Shown one piece after another: positions 34,947 through 43,254 of a stretch of 64,000 nt of DNA. A model generated the notes under the pieces. That model did not search any database and was not told where the DNA came from. It saw only the letters and a program-made list of their open reading frames with translations. Source of the stretch: GWE2-42-39 sp963668595 (GTDB taxonomy: Bacteria > Bacteroidota > Bacteroidia > Bacteroidales > Prolixibacteraceae). Where the stretch lies: positions 4,092,001-4,156,000 of the forward strand of contig OY764876.1 in assembly GCA_963668595.1 (NCBI GenBank), read 5' to 3'. The position numbers were made by a program, and so were the translations under genes. Every line of letters starts with the position of its first letter. The first letter of the stretch is position 1.

Positions 34947-36395
34947 TTATAAGCCTTCCGGACTTCCAACGCGAGTCATTGCACAACGGAAGCCTAAATC
35001 GTTACGAGCTTCTGTTTGTGGCAGGAAGCGGCGAGTTCCGGGGATCAGCCAATAAGGACGATCTTTCCATGAGCCACCTTTGTAAATGCGGGCTTCGTCG
35101 GTAACCAGCGAAGCGAATTGTCCCGGTGTTTTCGATGTAATGTACATCTTGTCGGTTTTTAGCTGATCTTTCGCTGCGTTCCAGTCAGAGTTGCCTTCGA
35201 TAATTTGAGAACTGTAGTCTCCGTCGCGGTAATTGCGGTAATCAGCGATAGTATCTTTTATTAGTTGTCCGAATTCGTCACGAATCAGTTTGCCATCTGC
35301 ATCGGTGCGATATTTGGTGAAAACATTTCCACGGAAAGGTTGAAATTCGGCAACATCGTCGGATGAAAGAGGGCGATACACATCGTACACCCATTCGTTT
35401 ACGTTGCCAGCCATGCAATATAAACCGTAATCGTTCGGTTCGTATGATTGAACGGGTGCTGTAATATCCGCTTTGTCGTTCAGAGCTCCGGCCATTCCCA
35501 TCATATCCCCACGTCCGCGGGTGAAGTTCGCCATCATTTCGCCACGGGTTTTCTTGTCGGAGCTACGCAGGTAATTGCCATTCCATGGATAGATTTTTCG
35601 ATTGGTCAACAATTCACCTTCTGTATTTTCGCGCAGTGCATAAGCAGCATATTCCCATTCAGCTTCGGTTGGAAGGCGGTAGCTTGGTAGAAGCAATCCG
35701 TCTTCCCAGCGGATACGGCGATTGTTGCCGTTTGCATCTTCGTAAGGTTTTTTGCCTTCAGTTCCCTGATACATTCCAGCCAAATAAGTTTCAGTTGTAA
35801 ATATATTTTGTCCGTTTTGAGTATTGTCTATCTTCAAAACACCGCGGCTAACCAAAATTTGTTCGTTAACACGGTCGGTTCTCCATTTGCAATATTCATT
35901 TGCCTGCAGCCAGTTTACACCAACTACCGGATATTCGCCATAAGCAGGGTGGCGCAGGTAGTTTTCAATGTAAGGTTCATTGTAGGCTAGTTCTTCGCGC
36001 CATACCAATGTGTCAGGCAGTGCTTCGCGGTATTTTTCAGGATTAGATGGATAAACCCGTTTTAACCAGTACAAATATTCGCGGTAGTCCTGGTTAGATA
36101 CTTCTGTTTCGTCCATATAAAACGAGGCAACAGTAACGCGACGAGGAGAGTTATTCCAGCTGTACATTACATCTTGTTCTACTCGTCCCATGGTGAATGT
36201 ACCACCCTGAATATATACCAGTCCAGGTCCTGTTTCCTGCTCATAGCCATTGTCGGCCTGAAATCCACCATTTTCTGAGTCGTTGTACGACCAGCCGGTA
36301 GTGCGTGAAACATCGCCTTTGTGACTTTTGCCAAACATTCCGCAACCGGTAAAAAGTGCTGCGAAAACTACTATTATTAGGGCATTAAACTTCAT
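34947..36395 (-). CDS. gldJ: Gliding motility / type IX secretion lipoprotein GldJ
   Basis: A 482-residue lipoprotein. The signal sequence ends in a lipobox (FAALFTGCGM), and the rest is a formylglycine-generating-enzyme (SUMF1-type) fold without evidence of catalysis: GLVYIQGGTFTMG, MDETEVSNQDYREYLYW, PVVGVNWLQANEYCKWR, RLPTEAEWEYAA, GNVNEWVYDVYRP and GGSWKDRPYWLIPGTRR. GldJ and its paralogue GldK/PorK are outer-membrane lipoproteins needed for T9SS or gliding. Linkage to porU-porV on one side and murF on the other, as in Flavobacterium johnsoniae, favours GldJ over PorK. It diverges from porU across a 553-base gap. Confidence 0.88.
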   Translation of the reverse strand: MKFNALIIVVFAALFTGCGMFGKSHKGDVSRTTGWSYNDSENGGFQADNGYEQETGPGLVYIQGGTFTMGRVEQDVMYSWNNSPRRVTVASFYMDETEVSNQDYREYLYWLKRVYPSNPEKYREALPDTLVWREELAYNEPYIENYLRHPAYGEYPVVGVNWLQANEYCKWRTDRVNEQILVSRGVLKIDNTQNGQNIFTTETYLAGMYQGTEGKKPYEDANGNNRRIRWEDGLLLPSYRLPTEAEWEYAAYALRENTEGELLTNRKIYPWNGNYLRSSDKKTRGEMMANFTRGRGDMMGMAGALNDKADITAPVQSYEPNDYGLYCMAGNVNEWVYDVYRPLSSDDVAEFQPFRGNVFTKYRTDADGKLIRDEFGQLIKDTIADYRNYRDGDYSSQIIEGNSDWNAAKDQLKTDKMYITSKTPGQFASLVTDEARIYKGGSWKDRPYWLIPGTRRFLPQTEARNDLGFRCAMTRVGSPEGL

Positions 36396-36948
36396 TCGTT
36401 TACTTTTTAGTTTTTAATTGTCACCTGGAACTCGCATAATTTGCCGCATACAACATGATTTCGTGTTTCTGCAAATCATACTCGCTTCATCCGTAATTAA
36501 TCTCAAAGTTTATTAAAAAAATCCGTATGTATTTTCTCTTTCATTTTCTTTTTCAATGTGTTGAGTTTTTGTTTTGACTGACATAAAGACCGTTTGTGTG
36601 ACCTTTGTCTCTGCCTTCAATTACTCAAATTCAGCTTGAAAAATAAACAATCACAAATATAACTAATTTGTTCAATTCTTATTGTCCGTATAACTATTCT
36701 TTTTGCATGTCGGGTAAACGCAAGAGTTCATTTTTATATTGTATTTTGATCTTGAAAAAGAAAAAAAATGACTTTTTTTGATCTGTTGTTCCTGCAATAT
36801 AACGGCAAGACGATCGTTTGATTGTTGTGCTGCTGGTTAATTTGGGTGTTTTTGTAGTGATTTCAGCGAAACTGATTCATTTTTTTGTTTCGAAAGAAAC
36901 GTTTTTGCCCCATCAAAATTGCAGATCGGCAGTTGAAATTTGAAGAGC
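36396..36948. other. Divergent control region between gldJ and porU
   Basis: No gene is seen. On the minus strand TATATTTG (RC of 36653-36660) is a possible -7 box for gldJ, which would leave a leader of about 250 bases. Nearer porU, the short inverted repeat GTTTC-GAAA-GAAAC (36887-36900) precedes GTTTTTG. Long A/T-rich and homopolymeric stretches fill the remainder. Confidence 0.4.
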
Positions 36949-39900
36949 ATGAAGAGAAATTTAGTTACAATACTTCTTTTGATTATTTGGAGTACAGGTT
37001 GGGCCGATGAGTTTTCGAGAAAACTAGAATGGTCAGTAAAGACGATCGAATACCCGGCTTCGAATAAAGTAAAATGGCCTGTTTTTTCGACTGCGTCGAA
37101 AAATAGCGAAAATGCATTGCCTCGCTATTACGAATTGCTTCCGGTAGATGCAACGGTTGCTTCGGTTCGTTTAACCAATGTGGTTTTTGCTCCGGCTGGT
37201 GCAATTGGAGAAACCGAATGTTTGTTGATTCCCGAAGAATTGGAACTGAATCAGCATCTCTATTCTTCCGGAAATAAATATTTTGCAGAACTGGAATTTA
37301 TTCCCTTTATCCGAAATGAAAATCAGTTGTTGAGGCTTGTTTCGTTTGATATTGAATTGCAGAAAAATCTTCCTGCCTTGAAGTCGGCAAAAAGTGCAAT
37401 GACATGGACTGCCAATTCGGTGTTGGCTTCGGGGAAATGGGTGAAAATTAAAACTTCAGGAAGAGGGATTTATAAAATTACATACGACGATTTGAAGACT
37501 TGGGGTTTTTCATCTCCTTCAGAAATAAAAATATATGGCAATGGAGCTTATCAACTGCCATTGATGAATAATGAGCCTTTTTTTGACGATTTGCGACAAA
37601 ATGCCGTTTGGCATGGCAAGGACGGATCGAACAAGGATTGTGTGTTTTTTTATTCAACAGGAACAGTGAAGTGGGGTTACGACTATTCATTGAAGATGTT
37701 TATTCCTAAATCGAATCAGTATTCGGACGAGTGTTTTTATTATTTGTCAGACGCAGGTGCTGCATTAACTGTCCAAACTGCAAGTAATCCGGCAGGTTCA
37801 GCAGAAAAAGAAATTTCGGAGTATGATTTTTATTCCTTTCATAAAAAGGAAGAAGCTAATTTGATCAACTCTGGGATGCGATTTTATGGCGACCGGATTT
37901 ATGGCGGACAGGAAAAAGTTTTTGCTGCTTCGGAGTTTGGTGTTTCGGGTCGGATAGAATCGGATACTGTAAAAATAATGGTTGATGCGGTTGGTCGGGC
38001 TGAATCGGCAAACAAATTGAATGTTTCAATCAATAATCAATTGGTGGGATCGGTTAATTTCTGGGGAATCGATTTTAAAGACACAGAAGGAACGTATGCT
38101 CGCCCCGGATCGTTGAGGGCGAATAAAGTTTATAGTGGTGCATCGGTTGAAATAAAAGCGGAATATGCAGCGGCAGGATTAAATTCGGAGGCATGGATTG
38201 ATCAAATTGCAGTGAATGCCCGCTGTCGTTTGCAGATGGGAGGTGATTTAGTCGAATTTCGTGACCGGCGTAATGTGAAAAACGGCGGAGTGATGGCTTA
38301 TTCGGTTGATCAGGCTACGGCAGAAACCCGACTGTGGGATGTGAGCGATTTTACCCGTCCGGTTGAAATCCCATCAGAAAAGAATGGGAGCCGGCTTCGT
38401 TTTGTTGTTGCCACAGATCGCTTACGTGAATTTGTGGCATTCAATCCGAAAGGGACTATTCCGACGGCAGTAAAAGTTGTTGATGTGCCGAATCAGAATT
38501 TGCATGGGACTGCCGTTTGCAAATTGTTGATTATTGCTCCGGAAGAGTTTATGGCCAAGGCCGAAGAGTTAGCCGAATTTCACCGAGAGATGGATGGCAT
38601 GACTGTTTGTGTAGCAAGTACCGAACAAGTATATAATGAATTTTCGTGTGGGCAGGCTGATGCCGCGGGAATCCGCAATTTTGTTCGGATGTGCTATAAT
38701 AATTCGGAAGGCGCAGCATCGATTAAATATGTGCTGCTTTTGGGCGATGGAAGCTATGATAATAAAAATATATTGGGCGCAGGATTTAATAAAATTCCGA
38801 CTTATCAGACCGATGATTCGCTGATGCCAACAACTTCGTTCGTGTCGGATGACTTTTTTGTTCTTCTGGATGAAAATGAAGGAGGATATTCGGGTTTGGT
38901 TGATCTGGGAATTGGGCGTATTCCGGCCCGAACTGTTGACGAGGTGGATGCCGTAATTCAGAAAATTAAAAAATATGTAACTCCTGAAAGTTTAGGAGAC
39001 TGGCGCAATGTGGTTTGCGTTATTAGCGATGATGGAAATTCTGAAGATCGATATAGTCTATTGCATGTGCAGCAATCTGAGGAAATAGCTGATCTGATTT
39101 CGATAAATCATCCTGCTTTTTATACCGATAAAATTTATTTCGATGCTTTCCGTCGCGAGTCTGGTTCAGGAGGAGCTTCGTATCCCGATGTGGAAGAAGC
39201 AATTGATCGGCGGGTAAAAGAAGGAGCACTGATATTGAATTATATCGGTCATGCCAACGATGAATTTTTGGCTGACGAACGAGTACTGGATATTAATAAA
39301 ATTGACTCGTGGACAAACTATAAAAACCTGCCCATTTTTGTGACAGCAACCTGCGAATTCAGTCGCTTCGATGAGAATACAATGTCGGCCGGAGAGCATA
39401 TTCTTTTTAATCCGAATGGGGGAGGAATAGGCTTGTTTTCAACGACCAGACTGGTATATTCCATTGAGAATTTTAACCTGACAAAGAGTTTTTATAATCA
39501 TGTCTTTAATAAGGATGAAGAAGGGAAAAACCTGCGCATGGGCGACATTATGCGTTTGGCTAAAATCGGATCGAATTCCGGAACCAACAAACGCAACTTT
39601 ACTTTGTTAGCCGATCCTGCGTTGCGCCTGGCTTATCCTCAGTTGCAAATTGAAACAACAACAATTAATGGGCAGAATGCATCGGGTGGTGAACTTACCA
39701 TTTCAGCATTGAATAAAGTAACCGTTGCAGGTAGAGTAACTAATGATGCCGGAGGTGTGCAAAGCGATTTTAACGGAACAATTATTCCGGTAGTGTACGA
39801 TAAATCGATGGAATTGGAAACACTTGGCAATGCAGGGCAAGGCACAATAACTTTCGATGTGCGCGATAATGTGATTTATAAAGGCAGGGTGAGCGTGAAA

Positions 39901-40713
39901 AACGGGGAGTTCAGTTTTTCGTTTGTGGTGCCCAAAGATATTTCATACAGTATTGGCAATGGTAAAATTATGTACTACGCCGATAACGGACAGATTGATG
40001 CTCAGGGGGCTTTCAGTAATTTCAATATCGGAGGATCTTCCGGTAGCCAGATTTCGGACAACAATGGACCGGAAATCAAATTGTATTTTAACGACGAATC
40101 GTTTAAATCGGGTGCTAAAGTGGGTGCAAGCCCAATCATGATCGCCAGGGTGTCGGACGAAAGCGGAATCAATACCGTTGGAACCGGAATCGGACACGAT
40201 ATTACTGCTATTTTGGATGGTGACAACAGCAAACGAATTGTGTTGAACTCGTATTACGAATCGGATTTAGATAGTCATACCAGCGGAGTAATTACTTATC
40301 CGTTTAACGATTTGGAACCAGGCAAACATACTGTTACGCTGAAAGTATGGGATGTGTTGAATAACTCGTCGGAAGCGACGGTTGAGTTTGTGGTGACCAG
40401 TGATTTCAATATTTCCGAAGTGAAATGCTATCCGAATCCGGCAACCGACTATGTATATTTATCGGCTACACACAATTTGCCCGATGAGCTTTTTACTGCA
40501 ACCATTGAATTGTTTGACCGCAGTGGTAAGCGAATTACCTCGATCGAAAAACAGTTGCCTTCGGATGGGGCACAAACCGTTCCAATAAAATGGCAGACTT
40601 CTGATAGCGGAGTAGTATTGACTCCAGGCATATATCTGGTACGTTTTTCGCTTACTTCGCAAAAAGGATATACCGGAGCGAGAACTGGAAAATTTATTTT
40701 TCTCAGAAAATAA
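36949..40713 (+). CDS. porU: Type IX secretion system sortase PorU
   Basis: PorU removes the C-terminal sorting domain from T9SS cargo and attaches the cargo to lipopolysaccharide at the cell surface. With the ATG at 36949 (an upstream TTG at 36940 is unlikely) it has 1254 residues with a signal peptide. It has a gingipain-like C25 peptidase domain: catalytic His768 in NYIGHANDEF and Cys802 in TATCEFSRFD, 34 residues apart as in the Porphyromonas protein. An Ig-like region follows, then its own type-A-like sorting domain starting at KCYPNPATDYVYLS and ending GIYLVRFS and GKFIFLRK. porV follows after 110 bases, the standard pairing. Confidence 0.95.
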   Translation: MKRNLVTILLLIIWSTGWADEFSRKLEWSVKTIEYPASNKVKWPVFSTASKNSENALPRYYELLPVDATVASVRLTNVVFAPAGAIGETECLLIPEELELNQHLYSSGNKYFAELEFIPFIRNENQLLRLVSFDIELQKNLPALKSAKSAMTWTANSVLASGKWVKIKTSGRGIYKITYDDLKTWGFSSPSEIKIYGNGAYQLPLMNNEPFFDDLRQNAVWHGKDGSNKDCVFFYSTGTVKWGYDYSLKMFIPKSNQYSDECFYYLSDAGAALTVQTASNPAGSAEKEISEYDFYSFHKKEEANLINSGMRFYGDRIYGGQEKVFAASEFGVSGRIESDTVKIMVDAVGRAESANKLNVSINNQLVGSVNFWGIDFKDTEGTYARPGSLRANKVYSGASVEIKAEYAAAGLNSEAWIDQIAVNARCRLQMGGDLVEFRDRRNVKNGGVMAYSVDQATAETRLWDVSDFTRPVEIPSEKNGSRLRFVVATDRLREFVAFNPKGTIPTAVKVVDVPNQNLHGTAVCKLLIIAPEEFMAKAEELAEFHREMDGMTVCVASTEQVYNEFSCGQADAAGIRNFVRMCYNNSEGAASIKYVLLLGDGSYDNKNILGAGFNKIPTYQTDDSLMPTTSFVSDDFFVLLDENEGGYSGLVDLGIGRIPARTVDEVDAVIQKIKKYVTPESLGDWRNVVCVISDDGNSEDRYSLLHVQQSEEIADLISINHPAFYTDKIYFDAFRRESGSGGASYPDVEEAIDRRVKEGALILNYIGHANDEFLADERVLDINKIDSWTNYKNLPIFVTATCEFSRFDENTMSAGEHILFNPNGGGIGLFSTTRLVYSIENFNLTKSFYNHVFNKDEEGKNLRMGDIMRLAKIGSNSGTNKRNFTLLADPALRLAYPQLQIETTTINGQNASGGELTISALNKVTVAGRVTNDAGGVQSDFNGTIIPVVYDKSMELETLGNAGQGTITFDVRDNVIYKGRVSVKNGEFSFSFVVPKDISYSIGNGKIMYYADNGQIDAQGAFSNFNIGGSSGSQISDNNGPEIKLYFNDESFKSGAKVGASPIMIARVSDESGINTVGTGIGHDITAILDGDNSKRIVLNSYYESDLDSHTSGVITYPFNDLEPGKHTVTLKVWDVLNNSSEATVEFVVTSDFNISEVKCYPNPATDYVYLSATHNLPDELFTATIELFDRSGKRITSIEKQLPSDGAQTVPIKWQTSDSGVVLTPGIYLVRFSLTSQKGYTGARTGKFIFLRK

Positions 40714-40791
40714 AATAGCGAATACTAATTGAGTTGAATTGCCGTTTAGATTTTTGAGTTAGATATTTTCGACAACTCGTTGTCAAAACTT

Positions 40792-40799
40792 TATATTTG
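40792..40799 (+). promoter_or_regulatory. -7 box for porV
   Basis: TATATTTG matches TAnnTTTG 25 bases before the ATG at 40824. A TTTTCG stretch 20-25 bases upstream is a poor -33. The box covers an in-frame TTG (40797), which argues against that TTG as a start. Confidence 0.55.
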
Positions 40800-40823
40800 C
40801 ACTTTCAATTTTTAGAACGAATA

Positions 40824-41996
40824 ATGAAGAGAATTAAAACAGTTGTTGCAGCATCGGTTGCTGTACTTTTTTTTGCCGGACAAGTTTTTGCACAGGATGA
40901 TAACAAAGTTTCTACTACAGGAGCGAATACAATTACAACGGGAGTACCATTTTTGAGTATCGCACCAGACTCGCGTGCCGGAGCAATGGGGGACGCAGGG
41001 GTAGCAACCACACCGGACATTAACTCGCAACATTGGAATGCCTCGAAATACGCTTTCATGAAGAGCGATATGGGAGTTGCTCTTTCCTATACTCCGTGGA
41101 TGCGTAATTTGGTAAGCGACATCAATCTTGCCTATTTGGTAGGGTATAAAAAAATTGATGATGTGCAGACGGTGAGTGCATCACTTCGCTATTTCGCGTT
41201 GGGCGATATTACGTTTATGAGTGATTATGGCGAATTTGCCGGTCAGCAAAATCCGAACGAATTTGCTTTGGATGTTGCTTATACACGCTTGCTTTCCGAT
41301 AATTTTTCGGGTGCGGTTGCCTTGCGTTACATTCGCTCTGATTTGACCGGAGGGCAATTGGTGAACGGAGTTGAGTCGCATGCAGGAAATTCGTATGCTG
41401 CCGACGTTTCGTTCTATTATCGCAACGAATTCAGGGTGAATCGCAAACGCTCAGTTATGGCAGCGGGGATCAATATCTCGAATATCGGTGCTAAAATATC
41501 TTATACAGAAGGAGCCGAAAAAGACTTCATTCCAACGAATATGAAGTTGGGAGCCTACTATTCAACAGAAGTCGATAAATACAATAAGATTGGTTTTGCC
41601 TTCGATATGAATAAATTATTGGTGCCAACTCCTGATCCAAATGTTGAAGGAGATATTTTGACCGGATTGGGTAATGATAAATCGGTGGTGGCTGGTATTT
41701 TTAGTTCGTTTACCGATGCACCCGGTGGCATGAAAGAGGAGCTCAAAGAAATTAGTTTTTCTGCCGGTGCTGAATATTGGTACAACGATCAGTTTGCGAT
41801 TCGTGCCGGATATTTTTACGAAGACAAAGACAAAGGAAACCGGAAATATTTAACTGCCGGAGCTGGCTTGAAAATGAACGTGTTTGCCCTCGATTTCTCG
41901 TACCTTTTACCAATGGAACGGAACCATCCGCTGGAAAACACGCTGAGGTTCACGCTTTCTTTCGACTTTGATGCATTTAATCGTCAACGCAAATAA
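40824..41996 (+). CDS. porV: Type IX secretion system shuttle protein PorV (LptO)
   Basis: A 390-residue outer-membrane beta-barrel of the FadL-like family with a signal peptide ending FAGQVFAQ. It carries the PorV signature FLSIAPDSRAGAMGDAGVATTPDINSQHWNASKYAF in the N-terminal part, split here as FLSIAPDSRAGAMGDAGVA then SQHWNASKYAF. PorV carries cargo from the translocon to PorU. It follows porU and overlaps ispF by one base (TAATG). Confidence 0.95.
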   Translation: MKRIKTVVAASVAVLFFAGQVFAQDDNKVSTTGANTITTGVPFLSIAPDSRAGAMGDAGVATTPDINSQHWNASKYAFMKSDMGVALSYTPWMRNLVSDINLAYLVGYKKIDDVQTVSASLRYFALGDITFMSDYGEFAGQQNPNEFALDVAYTRLLSDNFSGAVALRYIRSDLTGGQLVNGVESHAGNSYAADVSFYYRNEFRVNRKRSVMAAGINISNIGAKISYTEGAEKDFIPTNMKLGAYYSTEVDKYNKIGFAFDMNKLLVPTPDPNVEGDILTGLGNDKSVVAGIFSSFTDAPGGMKEELKEISFSAGAEYWYNDQFAIRAGYFYEDKDKGNRKYLTAGAGLKMNVFALDFSYLLPMERNHPLENTLRFTLSFDFDAFNRQRK

Positions 41997-42475
41997 TGGA
42001 TTACCGAATTGGACATGGCTATGATGTGCACCGTTTGGCTGAAGGTGAAAGTCTTTGGCTGGGGGGAATCGAAATTCCTCATTACAAAGGAACGGTTGCG
42101 CACTCGGATGGCGATGTAATTATTCATGCTTTGTGCGATGCCTTGCTTGGTGCATTGAAACTTCGAGATATTGGAACTCATTTTCCTGATACTTCTTCTG
42201 AATACAAAAACATTGATAGCAAAATATTATTGGGAAGAGTTAGGGAGTTAATTGACGCAAAAGCTTATTCCATCGGGAATGTCGATATTACGGTTTTGGC
42301 ACAACAGCCCAAACTGAAGAAATTTATTCCGGCAATGGAAGAAGTATTGGCTTCTGTTTTAGGCATTAGTGTGGACGATGTTTCAATAAAGGCGACCACT
42401 ACCGAAACATTGGGTTTCGAGGGCCGCGAAGAGGGAATATCGGTACATGCTGTCGCAATTTTAAAAAGGAAATAG
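41996..42475 (+). CDS. ispF: 2-C-methyl-D-erythritol 2,4-cyclodiphosphate synthase
   Basis: It makes the cyclic diphosphate intermediate of the non-mevalonate isoprenoid pathway. The 159-residue protein has GHGYDVHRLAEG with its metal-binding Asp and His, HSDGDVIIHALCDALLGA, and the C-terminal KATTTETLGFEGREEGISVHA. Length is normal. Its ATG overlaps the porV stop, so the two are coupled. Confidence 0.95.
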   Translation: MDYRIGHGYDVHRLAEGESLWLGGIEIPHYKGTVAHSDGDVIIHALCDALLGALKLRDIGTHFPDTSSEYKNIDSKILLGRVRELIDAKAYSIGNVDITVLAQQPKLKKFIPAMEEVLASVLGISVDDVSIKATTTETLGFEGREEGISVHAVAILKRK

Positions 42476-42476
42476 T

Positions 42477-42845
42477 ATGACTGGCAGAACATTGGTTATC
42501 GGGGCCAGCGAAAATCCCGAACGCTATTCGAATAAAGCAATTCGCATGTTGCGCCGGTATAACTACGAAGTGGTTGCTTTGGGCAATCGTGCCGGCCAGA
42601 TTGATGATGTCCCGATTGAAACCGAAAAGATTTTATTCTCCTCTATTGATACGGTTACCTTGTATGTAGGTCCCCAAAATCAGGAAGAGCTGTTTCTGTA
42701 CGTTTCCAAACTCCGTCCCCGACGCGTGATTTTTAATCCGGGAACCGAAAATCCGGATTTTTATCTGTTTCTTGAACAATTGGGGATTGAAGTGGTTGAA
42801 GCTTGTACCTTGGTACTTCTTAGTACCGGGCAGTTCGAACTGTAA
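42477..42845 (+). CDS. CoA-binding domain protein (YccU-like)
   Basis: A 122-residue single Rossmann domain: TLVIGASENPERYSNKAIRMLRRYNYEVVALG at the start, then PVIETEK-like IETEKILFSSIDTVTLYVGPQNQ and RVIFNPGTENPDF. It belongs to the CoA_binding_2 family, with no catalytic function assigned. It lies one base after ispF and is probably co-transcribed with it. Confidence 0.85.
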   Translation: MTGRTLVIGASENPERYSNKAIRMLRRYNYEVVALGNRAGQIDDVPIETEKILFSSIDTVTLYVGPQNQEELFLYVSKLRPRRVIFNPGTENPDFYLFLEQLGIEVVEACTLVLLSTGQFEL

Positions 42846-42857
42846 AAATTGAATACA

Positions 42858-43202
42858 ATGGGAAATACTTTGTTCCCCTCCTTAAACAATGCGAATTCGT
42901 TTGATGAAATTCTTCAGCAAAATGATGCAGTACTGGCTTATTTCTCTACGCACGAGTGCTCGGTGTGCCAAGTTTTAAAACCCAAGGTGGCGCAGATGAT
43001 TGATGAATATTTCCCGGAAATGAAAGGTGTTTTTTGCGAAATGAATGATTTGCCAGAGCTGGCCGCCCGGTTTAGTGTGTTTACTGCACCAACGCTGCTG
43101 GTGTTTTTTGCAGGCAAAGAATATATTCGTAAAAGCCGGAGTTTCAGTTTGGATGAGCTAAAAACGGAAATTGAGCGCATTTATCAGTTAATGTTTACAT
43201 AA
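42858..43202 (+). CDS. Thioredoxin-like protein with CSVC active site
   Basis: A 114-residue thioredoxin fold from the ATG at 42858 (a TTG at 42849 is in frame). The redox motif is CSVC in STHECSVCQVLKPK rather than CGPC, and the cis-proline is in FTAPTLLVFFAGKEY. It has no signal peptide, so it is probably cytoplasmic. It sits in the porV-ispF series, a short distance after the CoA-binding protein. The partner is unknown. Confidence 0.85.
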   Translation: MGNTLFPSLNNANSFDEILQQNDAVLAYFSTHECSVCQVLKPKVAQMIDEYFPEMKGVFCEMNDLPELAARFSVFTAPTLLVFFAGKEYIRKSRSFSLDELKTEIERIYQLMFT

Positions 43203-43254
43203 TCGTTGCACTAATCCGAATTTCGAACTAATTTTAAGCCCAAATGCGATACGT

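Noticed and set aside
36940..36948. TTG start for porU nine bases upstream of the ATG
   Set aside because: ATG at 36949 gives a standard signal peptide without the extra residues.
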